The position numbers were made by a program, and so were the translations under genes. Positions 32,032-40,810 of a DNA stretch of 64,000 nt are shown in pieces. How positions within the stretch are numbered: position 1 is the stretch's first letter; each line of letters opens with the position of its first letter. The stretch covers positions 2,653,001 through 2,717,000 of the forward strand of contig NZ_CP061769.1 of NCBI RefSeq assembly GCF_011420305.2, read 5' to 3'. This stretch comes from Nocardioides ochotonae. GTDB lineage: Bacteria; Actinomycetota; Actinomycetes; Propionibacteriales; Nocardioidaceae. Under the pieces are notes generated by a model, which saw only the letters and a program-made list of their open reading frames with translations, did no database searches and had not been told where the DNA came from.

Positions 32032-33684
32032 ATGTCCCGGGTCGCGCTCTCCCGCCTGCCCGGCGACCGGGTGCTGGTGGTGGACGCGACGTCCTCCCAC
32101 GAGATCGCGGCTGCCGACCTGGCCGCCTACGTCGCCGGCCGCGAGGCCGACGCGCCGCGCTGGGTGTGGGACGACACCGCCCGCTGGTATCCCCCGCTGC
32201 TGGCGGCCGGGGTGCGGGTGGCCCGGTGCCAGGACCTGCGGCTCACCCACCACCTGTTGCGACGCGCGCCCGCCGTCGACGGGGAGCTGCTGGAGGGCGA
32301 GGAGTCGGCGCTGTGGCATCGCCTGGGGCCCAGCGCCCCGTCGGTCCCGGCGCTGTTCGCCGTCGACGACGCCTCCGAGTGCCTGCGCGCCGACCTCGAG
32401 GACGCCCGTCAGCTGGCGGCGGTCGCCGCCTCCGCGGAGGCCGCTCGGCTCACCCTGCTGCTCGCGGCCGAGTCGGCCGGCGCCCTGGTCGCGGCCGAGA
32501 TGACCTACGCCGGTGTGCCGTGGCGTGTCGACGTGCACGAGCGGCTGCTCACCGACCTGCTCGGCCCACGGCCACCGCGCGGCGCCCGGCCGCGGGGCCT
32601 CGAGGAGCTGGTCCAGGAGGTACGGCGCGCGTTCGACGCCCCCGGGCTCAACCCCGACTCGCGCCCCGAGCTGCTCGCCGCCCTGCGGCGTGCGGGCCTG
32701 GAGGTGGGCGATATCCGGGCGTCCACGCTGCGCACGCTCGATCACCCCGGCATCGCGCCCCTGCTGCGCTACAAGCAGCTCGCCCAGCTGTTCTCGACCA
32801 ACGGCTGGGCCTGGGTCGACCAGTGGGTCAGCGGGGGCCGGTTCCGCCCGTCGTACCAGCCCGCGGGCTCGGCCACCGGCCGCTGGTCCTCCAACGGCGG
32901 CGGGGCGCTCTCGTTCCCGGCGCAGGTGCGTCCGGCGGCCGTCGCCGACGAGGGCTGGGTGTTCGTGGTCGCCGACGTCGCCCAGCTCGAGCCGCGGGTG
33001 CTGGCCGCGATGAGCGGTGACCGGGCGCTGGCCCGCTCCGCTCGCGGCACCGACCTCTACCAGGGGATGGTCGACGACGGCGCCGTCGCCAGCCGCAACG
33101 ACGCCAAGCTCGGCCTGCTGGGCGCGATGTACGGCGCCACCAGCGGCGAGAGCGGCCGGATGGTCGCCGGGCTCACCCGGCGCTACCCCGAGGCGTTCGG
33201 GCTGGTCGAGCGGGCGGCACGCGCGGGCGAGCGAGGCGAGTCCGTGCGCACGCTGCTGGGGCGCGGCTCCCCCTCGCTCGGCGAGACCTGGGAGCTCGAC
33301 GCCGACGAGGCGCCGCCGGACCCCGACGCGCAGGCCCGGCTGCGGCGCGCGTACGGCCGCTTCACCCGCAACTTCGTCGTCCAGGGCACCGGCGCGGAGT
33401 GGGCGCTGAGCTGGATCGCCGACCTGCGCAACCGGCTGTGGCGCCTCGGCGGGTCGGGTCCCCTCGTGTCGCGCCCGCACCTGGTGCTCTTCCTGCACGA
33501 CGAGGTCGTCGTACACACTCCCGCGGCCCTCGCCGAGGCGGTCGCCGCCGAGGCCCGCGCGGCGGCCGCGACCGCCGGCCGGCTGCTGTTCCGCGACGCG
33601 CCCGTCGACTTCCCGCTGACCGTCTCCACGGTGCGCTCCTACGCCGACGCGGGCAAGCCCGGCGCCGCCCACCCGGCCGGCTGA
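32032..33684 (+). CDS. Stand-alone family A DNA polymerase with degenerate 3'-5' exonuclease region
   Basis: A 550-residue polymerase lacking the 5' nuclease of PolA. Polymerase motifs are intact: motif A VVADVAQLEPRVLA (catalytic Asp), motif B RNDAKLGLLGAMYGATSG and motif C LFLHDEVVVHTP (HDE). The region just before has SYQPAGSATGRWSSNGG, the template-binding block. The N-terminal 200 residues resemble a 3'-5' exonuclease fold (QDLRLTHHLLRR) but I see no DxE metal-binding Exo I motif, so proofreading is doubtful. Similar proteins are conserved in actinobacteria as bifunctional 3'-5' exonuclease/DNA polymerase. Confidence 0.88.
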   Translation: MSRVALSRLPGDRVLVVDATSSHEIAAADLAAYVAGREADAPRWVWDDTARWYPPLLAAGVRVARCQDLRLTHHLLRRAPAVDGELLEGEESALWHRLGPSAPSVPALFAVDDASECLRADLEDARQLAAVAASAEAARLTLLLAAESAGALVAAEMTYAGVPWRVDVHERLLTDLLGPRPPRGARPRGLEELVQEVRRAFDAPGLNPDSRPELLAALRRAGLEVGDIRASTLRTLDHPGIAPLLRYKQLAQLFSTNGWAWVDQWVSGGRFRPSYQPAGSATGRWSSNGGGALSFPAQVRPAAVADEGWVFVVADVAQLEPRVLAAMSGDRALARSARGTDLYQGMVDDGAVASRNDAKLGLLGAMYGATSGESGRMVAGLTRRYPEAFGLVERAARAGERGESVRTLLGRGSPSLGETWELDADEAPPDPDAQARLRRAYGRFTRNFVVQGTGAEWALSWIADLRNRLWRLGGSGPLVSRPHLVLFLHDEVVVHTPAALAEAVAAEARAAAATAGRLLFRDAPVDFPLTVSTVRSYADAGKPGAAHPAG

Positions 33685-33764
33685 GTCGGCTGGCTGAGCC
33701 GGGACGGCTCGCCGACCCCTGCGGCCTGCGCGACGCCGGCCCCCGAAGTCAGTACCGTCCGAAC

Positions 33765-34358
33765 ATGGGATCCGAGCAGCGGGTCAGGCACATCGTCGTG
33801 ATGGGCGTCTCCGGAGTGGGCAAGACCACCATCGCGAAGGGCATCTCCACGCTCACCGGCTGGACCTTCGCCGAGGGCGACGCCTTCCACCCCGACGCCA
33901 ACGTGGCCAAGATGCACGAGGGCCGGCCGCTGACCGACGAGGACCGCTGGCCCTGGCTGCGGGCAATCGGCGAGTGGATGTCGGCCGAGATCGCCGAGGG
34001 CCGTTCGGCGGTGGTCACCTGCTCGGCCCTGCGCCGCGCCTACCGCGACCTGCTGCGCGAGGGCCGTCCCGAGCTGGAGTTCTGCCACCTCGCCGCGCAG
34101 GAGAACCTGATCGGCGACCGGCTCAGCCACCGCGACGGCCACTTCATGCCGCCCTCTTTGCTCCCCAGCCAGTTCGCCACGCTCGAGCCGCTCGAGGACG
34201 ACGAGCCGGGCGTCACCGTCTCGGTCGAGGGGGCGGTCCCCGACGTGCTGGCCCGAGCCGTCGCCTCCCTGCGCCTGCCCGACCGCCGCGCCGACGACCA
34301 CCTGCCCAACGACCTCCCCGACGACCACCCGGAGCCACCCGACCAGAGAACGGAGTAG
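33765..34358 (+). CDS. gntK: Gluconokinase
   Basis: A 197-residue kinase converting gluconate plus ATP to 6-phosphogluconate. P-loop GVSGVGKTT (about residues 14-22), FAEGDAFHPDANVAKMHEGRPLTDEDRWPWL and TCSALRRAYRDLLREG are diagnostic of GntK. A hydrophilic C-terminal tail (from about 165) is variable. ATG at 33765. gntP starts 3 bp after its stop, so they form an operon for gluconate uptake and entry into the pentose phosphate pathway. Confidence 0.94.
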   Translation: MGSEQRVRHIVVMGVSGVGKTTIAKGISTLTGWTFAEGDAFHPDANVAKMHEGRPLTDEDRWPWLRAIGEWMSAEIAEGRSAVVTCSALRRAYRDLLREGRPELEFCHLAAQENLIGDRLSHRDGHFMPPSLLPSQFATLEPLEDDEPGVTVSVEGAVPDVLARAVASLRLPDRRADDHLPNDLPDDHPEPPDQRTE

Positions 34359-34361
34359 CCG

Positions 34362-35801
34362 ATGGAGCTCACCGACGCCGGCAACACCCAGCTCGTCATC
34401 GCCGCCCTGCTCGGCATCGCCGCCGTGGTGGTGCTGATCGTGTGGGCCAAGGTGCACCCGTTCCTCTCGCTCATGCTCGGCTCGGCGGTGATGGGAGCCG
34501 TCGCGGGCGTGGCCCCCCTCGACATCGTCGAGAGCTTCACGGCCGGCTTCGGTGACACCGTCGGTGCCGTCGGCCTGCTGATCGCGCTCGGAGCGATGGT
34601 CGGCAAGATCCTCAGCGACTCCGGCGGCAGCGACACGATCGTCGACACCATCATCGGCCGGGTCGGCAAGGCCGGGCTGCCCTGGGCGATGGCGCTGATC
34701 GCGGCGATCCTGGGGCTCCCGCTGTTCTTCGAGGTCGGCGTGGTGCTGCTGGTCCCGGTCGTCATCCTGGTCGCTCGCAAGATGGACATCCCGATCATGC
34801 GCGTGGGCATCCCCGCCCTGGCCGGGCTGTCGGTGCTCCACGGGCTGGTGCCGCCGCACCCCGGCCCGCTCGTCGCGATCGACAACCTCGACGCGGACCT
34901 CGGCCTCACCCTGCTGTTCGGGCTGATCGTCGCCGCCCCCACCCTGGTCATCTGCGGGCCGCTGCTGGCCCACTTCATCGAGCAGTGGGTCCCCACCCAC
35001 GCCACCACGCTGGCGCTCGCGCCCACCGGTGGCACCGGCACGGGCGCCGAGGACGCCGGTCCCGCCGCGGCGGGCGCAGGCGCGGGCGTCGAGGAGGAGG
35101 CCCGCACCCCGCTCGCCGAGGGCGTCACCCGGCGCCCCGGCTTCGCGGCCGCCGTCGTCTGCATCACCCTGCCGGTGGTGCTGATGCTGGCCCGCGCCAT
35201 CGCCGAGCTCACCATCGACAACGACGACAGCCGGGTGCTCCAGACCCTGGTCTTCATCGGTACGCCGGCGGTCGCCCTGCTCGCCGCGGTGCTCGTCTCG
35301 ATGTGGTTCCTGGGCTTCCGCACCGGGATGAACCGCGTCCAGGTGGAACGCTCGCTGGGCTCCGGCCTGCCGGGCATCGCCTCGATCCTGCTGATCGTGG
35401 CCGCCGGTGGTGGCTTCAAGGCGATGCTCGTCGACGCCGGTGTCGGCGACGTGATCGGCGACTGGGCCGCGGACTCGGGCATCTCCACGCTGCTGCTGGG
35501 CTGGCTGGTCGCCGTCGGGGTCCGGCTGGCCACCGGCTCCGCCACCGTCGCGACGATCACCGCCAGCGGCATCGTCAGCGGCGTGGCCACCACCCTCGAC
35601 TCCCCCGAGCTGGCACTGCTGGTGCTGGCGATCGGGTGCGGCTCGGTCTTCTTCAGCCACGTCAACGACGCCGGCTTCTGGCTGGTCAAGGAGTACTTCG
35701 GGCTCACCATCGGGCAGACCATCAAGTCCTGGTCGGTGATGGAGACCGCGATCTCGGTGGTCGGCCTGGCCTTCGTGATGCTGCTGAGCCTGCTGGTCTA
35801 G
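34362..35801 (+). CDS. gntP: Gluconate permease, GntP family
   Basis: A 479-residue integral membrane transporter with about 12 helices and the GntP pattern: LLGIAAVVVLIVWAKVHPFLSL at the start, LGAMVGKILSDSGGSD, HGLVPPHPGPLVAIDNL, an insert of about 60 hydrophilic residues (TGGTGTGAEDAGP) and SHVNDAGFWLVKEYFGLTIGQTIKSWSVMET at the end. It imports gluconate by proton symport. It overlaps the convergent gene at 35798 by 4 bp. Confidence 0.93.
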   Translation: MELTDAGNTQLVIAALLGIAAVVVLIVWAKVHPFLSLMLGSAVMGAVAGVAPLDIVESFTAGFGDTVGAVGLLIALGAMVGKILSDSGGSDTIVDTIIGRVGKAGLPWAMALIAAILGLPLFFEVGVVLLVPVVILVARKMDIPIMRVGIPALAGLSVLHGLVPPHPGPLVAIDNLDADLGLTLLFGLIVAAPTLVICGPLLAHFIEQWVPTHATTLALAPTGGTGTGAEDAGPAAAGAGAGVEEEARTPLAEGVTRRPGFAAAVVCITLPVVLMLARAIAELTIDNDDSRVLQTLVFIGTPAVALLAAVLVSMWFLGFRTGMNRVQVERSLGSGLPGIASILLIVAAGGGFKAMLVDAGVGDVIGDWAADSGISTLLLGWLVAVGVRLATGSATVATITASGIVSGVATTLDSPELALLVLAIGCGSVFFSHVNDAGFWLVKEYFGLTIGQTIKSWSVMETAISVVGLAFVMLLSLLV

Positions 35802-36472
35802 GTGCCGGGGCGCCGCGGGACGGTGAACGCCCCGATCCCGAGCTCCGGGCGGGCGAGGGCCAGCGCCAGCCCCTGCGAGCCCTGGCGCGCCTCGGTGGCG
35901 CGGGACAGCAGGCCGGCGACGAGGCGCCACGCCGCCGCGTCGTACGACGGGGTCGGCAGGGCGACGCTGGTGGCGAGGTCGTGGCCGTGGACCAGCATCT
36001 CGACGAGCCGGGTGTCGAGGTAGTCCCCCAGCCGCATCGCGGTGCCGGCGAACACGCTGACCGGCCGGTCGAGCTCCAGCGGCTGGCCCGCGAGCCACCC
36101 GGCCGCGTCGCGCACGTCGGCGACCAGGGCGTCGTGGCCGGCGGCGAGCCGGCCCTCGCCGCGCTCGCGCACGCCGCGGTGGAAGTCGCTGTCGCGGGGG
36201 TCGTGCTCACCGAGGGCGGCGAGGAAGTAGCCGACCGCGTCCACCAGCGCGGTCCCCGGTGCCGGCGGATCGGCGGCCAGGTAGGTCCGCACGGTCTCGA
36301 TCGCGCGGGCGAGGTGCGCGGCGAGGCCGCCCACCCGATAGCCGGGAAGCACCGACTCCTGCTCCCACCGCCGCGCCACGGCCGGGTCCGCGACCAGCTC
36401 CGCGGTGCGCGCCGCGGCGTCCAGCACCAGGTGCCGGGACGTGCCGCTGCCGGTCGTGCTCGTCGTCGTCAT
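35798..36472 (-). CDS. Mycothiol-dependent maleylpyruvate isomerase-family protein
   Basis: A 224-residue DinB/MDMPI-like four-helix protein: SVLPGYRVGGLAAHLARAIETVRTYLAAD has the HLA(R) His typical of the family, and LDTRLVEMLVHGHDLATSVALPTPS provides the second His set (HGHDLA). These enzymes use mycothiol, or bind metal in related thiol-transferase roles. ATG at 36472. The frame is open far upstream but that part is antisense to the P-type ATPase gene. Confidence 0.82.
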   Translation of the reverse strand: MTTTSTTGSGTSRHLVLDAAARTAELVADPAVARRWEQESVLPGYRVGGLAAHLARAIETVRTYLAADPPAPGTALVDAVGYFLAALGEHDPRDSDFHRGVRERGEGRLAAGHDALVADVRDAAGWLAGQPLELDRPVSVFAGTAMRLGDYLDTRLVEMLVHGHDLATSVALPTPSYDAAAWRLVAGLLSRATEARQGSQGLALALARPELGIGAFTVPRRPGT

Positions 36473-36555
36473 GCGCCCATCGTGCTCCCCACCCGGGGTC
36501 CGCCGGGGTCGACGCGGCCGGTGGCGCGAGCCCGGCGCTGGGCTCGGGCGTCGCC

Positions 36556-39279
36556 TCAGGCGCCGGCCTGGCCGGCCAGGGCCCTCCGGGCTGCGGCCCG
36601 GTCGGCGAGGATGGCGCGGCGCTTGTCCAGGGAGACCACGAGGGTGATGACCACCGCGACGCCGAGGATGCGCAGCCAGGTCTCCCAGCCCAGGGGCGCG
36701 GTCTGGAAGAGCGTGTTCATCGCCGGCAGGTAGGTCAGCGCCAGCTGGGCGAGCGCCTGCACCGTGACGCCGACCAGCAGCCACTTGTTGGTGAACAGGC
36801 CGACCCGCCAGGAGGCGCCGGTCAACGAGCGGCACACGAACAGGTAGAACGCCTGGACGGTCACGAACAGGTTGATCGCCGCGGTCCGGCTCGCGTCCAG
36901 CGACGTGCCCGCGTCGCGCTCGTACTGGAAGACCCACCACGAGCCCACCACGAGCAGCGCGGAGACGAGCACCGTGCGCCAGACCATCGGCCCGGTCAGC
37001 AGCGCCTGCTGCGGGTCGCGCGGCGGGCGGTCCATGATCCCGGGCTCCTTCGGCTCCCAGGCGAGCATGAGGCCGAGCGCGACGGCGGTGGTCATGTTGA
37101 TCCACAGGATCTGCGTGGGCAGGATCGGCAGGCTCGTGCCGAGCAGGATCGCGACCAGGATGACCAGGCCCTCGCCGAGGTTCGTGGGCAGGGTCCACAC
37201 GATGAACTTCGTCAGGTTGTCGAAGACGCCGCGTCCCTCCTCGACGGCCGCCTGGATGGTCGCGAACTCGTCGTCGACCAGCACCATGTCGGCGGCGTCC
37301 TTGGCCGCCTCCGTCCCGACGACGCCCATCGCGATCCCGATGTCGGCCTGCTTGAGCGCCGGCGCGTCGTTGACGCCGTCGCCGGTCATCGCCACCACGT
37401 GGTGGCGGGCCTGCAGCGCGCCGACCAGCCGGAGCTTCTGGTCCGGGCTCACCCGGGCGAAGACCGAGGTGCGCTCCACCGCGTCGGGCAGCTCCTCGTC
37501 GCTGAGCTGCTCGAGCTCGGTGCCGGTGAGTACGCCGCTGGGTGCGCCCTCGCCGAGGATCCCGATCTGGCGGGCGATGGACTGTGCGGTCGTCGTGTGG
37601 TCGCCGGTGATCATCTTGACCTGGAGGCCCGCGTTGCGACAGATCTCCACCGAGGTCCGCGCGGTGGCGCGGGGCGGGTCCATCATCGCCTGGAGCCCGG
37701 TGAGCACCAGGCCGTGGCCGCGCCCGGCCGCGAGGTCCTCGAGGGCGTCGGGACCAGGGTCCAGGGCGATGGCCGTGGCCAGCACCCGCATCCCGCTCGC
37801 GGCCAGCCGCTCGGCGGCCGCGTGCACCGTGTCCTCCTCGAGGGGGCGGCTCGAGCCGTCACTGCTCATCTGCGTGGCGCAGCGCGCGAGCACCCGCTCG
37901 ACGCCGCCCTTGACCAGCAGCACCTGGCGGCCGGTCGACGGGTCCTCGTTGACGGTGGCCATGTACTGCCGCTCGGAGGTGAACGGCACGGAGCCCGAGC
38001 GGGGCAGCGCGTGCGGGGTGATGCCGAAGCGCTCGGCGGCGACCAGCATCGCGGTCTCGGTCGGGTCCCCGATGCCCTTCCCGTCCTCGCCGATGCGGGA
38101 CTCGTTGCAGTTGGCGCCCGCGACCAGCGTCCAGCGCAGGGCCTCGTCGACGAGCATCTCCGGGCGCTGCCCGTCGTCCGAGACCTCGGCCGCCCCGGTC
38201 TCGACCGGGACCTCCTGGGTGCTCGTCCACACCGTCTGCACGGTCATCCGGTTCTCGGTCAGTGTGCCGGTCTTGTCCGAGCAGATGACGGTGGCCCCGC
38301 CCAGGGTCTCGACCGCCGGCAGCCGACGGATCACCGCGTGGCGCTTGGCCATCCGGGAGACGCCGATCGCGAGCGTGATCGCCACCGCCGCCGGCAGGCC
38401 CTCCGGGATCGCGCCCACGGCGAGCGCGACCACGGCGACGAACATGTCGGCCGCCGGTTCGCCGCGCAGCACGCCGACCACGAACGTGAGGGCCGACAGG
38501 GCCAGGATGACCGCGGTGAGCCAGGCGCTGAAGGTCGCGAGCTTGCGGCTCAGCGGGGTCGCCATCGTGTCCGCGCTGCCGACCAGGCGGTGGATCTCGC
38601 CCAGCTGGGTGGCGGCGCCGGTGGCGACGGCGATGCCCGACCCGGTGCCGTTGGTGACCAAGGTGCCGGAGTAGAGCATGTTGCGCCGGTCGGCCACCAC
38701 GGTGTCGGGGGGCAGCAGCGCGTCGGACTTGTCCACCGGCAGGGACTCGCCCGTGAGGGCCGACTCGTCGGCGCGCAGCTCGGTCCCCTGGACCAGGCGC
38801 AGGTCCGCCGGCACCTTGTCGCCCGCCTCGAGGAGCACCAGGTCACCGGGCACCAGATCCTCGGAGGCGATGGTCCGCACCGAGCCGCCGCGCACGACCC
38901 TGGCCTCGGTGCGCACCATCGCACGCAGCGCGTCGAGCGCCGACTCGGCCTTGGACTCCTGGACGAACCCGAGGATCGCGTTGACGACCACGACGCCCGC
39001 GATCACCGAGGAGTCGACGTACTCCCCGAGCAGGAAGGTGACGACCCCGGCCGCGATCAGGACGTAGACCAGGGGGCTGTTCATCTGCCGCAGGAAGCGC
39101 AGCACCGGACCCGTGGTGTGTGGGCGCGGCAGCTGGTTCGGTCCGTAGACCGTGAGCCGCCGGGCGGCCTCCTCGGGCGCCAGGCCCCCGGCGGAGTCGG
39201 TGTGCAGGAGAGCCAGGACGTCCGCGACCACAAGGTCGTGATGGGTCCGCTCGCGCGGGTCAGCCGTCTCCACGTCCAT
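36556..39279 (-). CDS. P2-type cation ATPase, CtpF/PMA-like
   Basis: A 907-residue P-type ATPase. Actuator TGES in ADESALTGESLPVDKS, M4 motif VGAIPEGLPAA, phosphorylation site VICSDKTGTLTENR (Asp about 335), nucleotide-binding KGGVERVL, hinge MTGDGVNDAPALKQADIG and ten membrane segments. PEGL and the length place it in the P2 group, which carries Ca2+, Mn2+, Na+ or K+. In M. tuberculosis a related protein, CtpF, is induced with universal stress proteins under DosR, and here a DosR-like box lies 35 bp upstream. ATG at 39279 (MDVETADP); the longer frame adds a Pro-rich stretch and a box inside it. Confidence 0.93.
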   Translation of the reverse strand: MDVETADPRERTHHDLVVADVLALLHTDSAGGLAPEEAARRLTVYGPNQLPRPHTTGPVLRFLRQMNSPLVYVLIAAGVVTFLLGEYVDSSVIAGVVVVNAILGFVQESKAESALDALRAMVRTEARVVRGGSVRTIASEDLVPGDLVLLEAGDKVPADLRLVQGTELRADESALTGESLPVDKSDALLPPDTVVADRRNMLYSGTLVTNGTGSGIAVATGAATQLGEIHRLVGSADTMATPLSRKLATFSAWLTAVILALSALTFVVGVLRGEPAADMFVAVVALAVGAIPEGLPAAVAITLAIGVSRMAKRHAVIRRLPAVETLGGATVICSDKTGTLTENRMTVQTVWTSTQEVPVETGAAEVSDDGQRPEMLVDEALRWTLVAGANCNESRIGEDGKGIGDPTETAMLVAAERFGITPHALPRSGSVPFTSERQYMATVNEDPSTGRQVLLVKGGVERVLARCATQMSSDGSSRPLEEDTVHAAAERLAASGMRVLATAIALDPGPDALEDLAAGRGHGLVLTGLQAMMDPPRATARTSVEICRNAGLQVKMITGDHTTTAQSIARQIGILGEGAPSGVLTGTELEQLSDEELPDAVERTSVFARVSPDQKLRLVGALQARHHVVAMTGDGVNDAPALKQADIGIAMGVVGTEAAKDAADMVLVDDEFATIQAAVEEGRGVFDNLTKFIVWTLPTNLGEGLVILVAILLGTSLPILPTQILWINMTTAVALGLMLAWEPKEPGIMDRPPRDPQQALLTGPMVWRTVLVSALLVVGSWWVFQYERDAGTSLDASRTAAINLFVTVQAFYLFVCRSLTGASWRVGLFTNKWLLVGVTVQALAQLALTYLPAMNTLFQTAPLGWETWLRILGVAVVITLVVSLDKRRAILADRAAARRALAGQAGA

Positions 39280-39313
39280 CCTCCGAGTCAACCTTGCCGC
39301 TGCGTCTCGCACA

Positions 39314-39327
39314 GGGCCGATGGTCCC
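39314..39327. promoter_or_regulatory. DosR-like box upstream of P-type ATPase
   Basis: GGGCC-GATG-GTCCC, one mismatch from the palindromic core GGGAC-N4-GTCCC. It is 35 bp upstream of the ATPase ATG, near the -35 position. Weaker than the boxes at 39783 and 43408. Confidence 0.45.
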
Positions 39328-39396
39328 ATCCGGAGAGGTCCAGTCCGGCACCGGGCCGGGGCCCGGGCCCGTGGGCGCGGGCACTCTGCCGGTGCC

Positions 39397-39666
39397 TCAG
39401 CGGCGCGGGTTGAGCACCTCGAAGTCCTCGTCGAGCTGGATCTCGACGTCCTCGCCGTTGTCGAGTGTCACCTCGACGGCAAAGGCGTAGGGGTCGTCCC
39501 CGTCCCCCTTCTCGACCTCGGTGACGCGCCCCTCCCCGACCTCCTCCAGCGCCGCCTCGGAGGCGCGGTCACGGTCCTCCTGGCTCACGGAGTCGTCGTC
39601 TCCGCAGGCGGACAGGCCCATGGCGAGGACGGCGCCGAGGACGGCGGCGGCAGCGGTACGGCGCAT
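39397..39666 (-). CDS. Small acidic lipoprotein, PepSY-like
   Basis: An 89-residue lipoprotein: signal MRRTAAAAVLGAVLAMGLSAC with lipobox Cys21, an acidic linker DDDSVSQEDRDRASEAALEEVGEGRVTEVEKGDGDD, then YAFAVEVTLDNGEDVEIQLDEDFEVLNPR, close to a PepSY strand-turn-strand. PepSY domains often inhibit peptidases or bind metals. It lies upstream of and on the same strand as the P-type ATPase, but the gap of 117 bp with the DosR-like box suggests separate promoters. Confidence 0.75.
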   Translation of the reverse strand: MRRTAAAAVLGAVLAMGLSACGDDDSVSQEDRDRASEAALEEVGEGRVTEVEKGDGDDPYAFAVEVTLDNGEDVEIQLDEDFEVLNPRR

Positions 39667-39782
39667 GGTGGCCTCCCGGGTCGACTGACCACCAGTGTCG
39701 GCCCGGGTGCCGACCGTGTCGAGGGCCGTGCGGGCGGGGAGTCATGGGTCACTGGTCGCGCCGAGCAGGGCCCGTCGGCGGT

Positions 39783-39796
39783 GGGACGTTGGTCCC
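39783..39796. promoter_or_regulatory. DosR-like box upstream of universal stress protein
   Basis: GGGAC-GTTG-GTCCC, perfect 5-base arms of the DosR palindrome (consensus GGGACTWWAGTCCC), 87 bp upstream of the GTG at 39883. A regulatory palindrome in the gap between divergent genes. Confidence 0.6.
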
Positions 39797-39882
39797 CACG
39801 AACACCGGACCGGGGCCCTGCTGCCCCTTCGCGGTGCGCGAGAGGTTGGGGGTTTACCGGACATCCGAGGTGAGGGTTCATC

Positions 39883-40761
39883 GTGTCGCGTCCAGCCCGG
39901 ACGTCGAGCGTCGTGCTCAGCGTCCCCCTGCGAGACCTCGACCCCGCGCTGCGCTTCGCGGTGCGTCAGGCGCAGGTCTTCGGCAGCAGCCTGCGCATCG
40001 TCGGCCACGAGAGCGCCGGGCACCGCGAGCACCGGGGCCCCTCCCCGCCGCTGGAGCGGGCCCTGCGAACCGCGCGGGCCCTGGCCGGCCCGGGCGTCGA
40101 GATCACCGCGGAGCTGCATCCGAGCCCGGTCGTGGAGTCCGCGCTGCGCGCCGATCCCGACGCCCGGGTCGTGGTCGTGCAGCGCAGCGACGTGGACCCG
40201 CTCCTCGAGGCGCTCGGACGCCTCGACGCCTTCGCCAGCGTCCCCGCCGTGGCCTGCGTGCCCCCGGGGTGGCACGTCGCGCCGGCCCTGGGGCAGCCGA
40301 TCACCGTGGCCGTCGACGACCCGCTGACCTCGCACCGTCTGCTGGGCGCGGCGCTCGGCTTCGCCGAGACCCACCACCTGCCGCTGCGCGTCGTGCACGC
40401 CTGGGCGTTGCACCTGCCCGCGGACGGCTCGCCGCCGGCGGAGGCCGTGCTCAGCCGGTGGTCCCACCGGATCGGTGAGGAGCTCGGCCGGCTGCGCGCG
40501 AGCACCGACGTCTTCGTCAACCTCGAGATCCAGCTCGTCCCGCCGGTCCAGGCGCTGGTGGAGCACTCCCTCGAGTCGACGGCCCTCCTGATCGGGGCCC
40601 GACGCACGACGGACGGCGTGCCCCCCGGGCTCGGACTGGTCACCCGGGTGCTGCTCCAGCGCGCCGCCTGCCCGGTCATCGTGGTGCCCGACGCGCCGGT
40701 CTCGGCGCTCGACCGGGACACCACCGACGGAAGCGCGCCACCCCTGAGCGGACGGATCTGA
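39883..40761 (+). CDS. Two-domain universal stress protein
   Basis: A 292-residue tandem USP. First half: VVLSVPLRDLDPALRFAVRQAQVFGSSLRIVGHES through VVVVQRSDVDPLLE. Second half: ITVAVDDPLTSHRLLGAALGFAETHHLPLRVVHAW through LLIGARRTTDGVPPGLGLVTRVLLQRAACPVIVV. The ATP-binding G-x2-G-x9-G-S pattern is degenerate in both halves (no GSVS), so nucleotide binding is doubtful. Same class as DosR-regulated USPs of mycobacteria. Start at GTG 39883 with GAGGTGAGGG upstream. Confidence 0.85.
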   Translation: MSRPARTSSVVLSVPLRDLDPALRFAVRQAQVFGSSLRIVGHESAGHREHRGPSPPLERALRTARALAGPGVEITAELHPSPVVESALRADPDARVVVVQRSDVDPLLEALGRLDAFASVPAVACVPPGWHVAPALGQPITVAVDDPLTSHRLLGAALGFAETHHLPLRVVHAWALHLPADGSPPAEAVLSRWSHRIGEELGRLRASTDVFVNLEIQLVPPVQALVEHSLESTALLIGARRTTDGVPPGLGLVTRVLLQRAACPVIVVPDAPVSALDRDTTDGSAPPLSGRI

Positions 40762-40810
40762 GCGGACGCCCCTGAGCGGACCCGCGCGAGGACGCGCGGG
40801 CGCTGGCGCG

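Noticed and set aside
36259..39873. 1200-codon open frame on the + strand opposite the P-type ATPase
   Set aside because: Same codon-bias effect; Arg/His/Gly-rich translation without domains.
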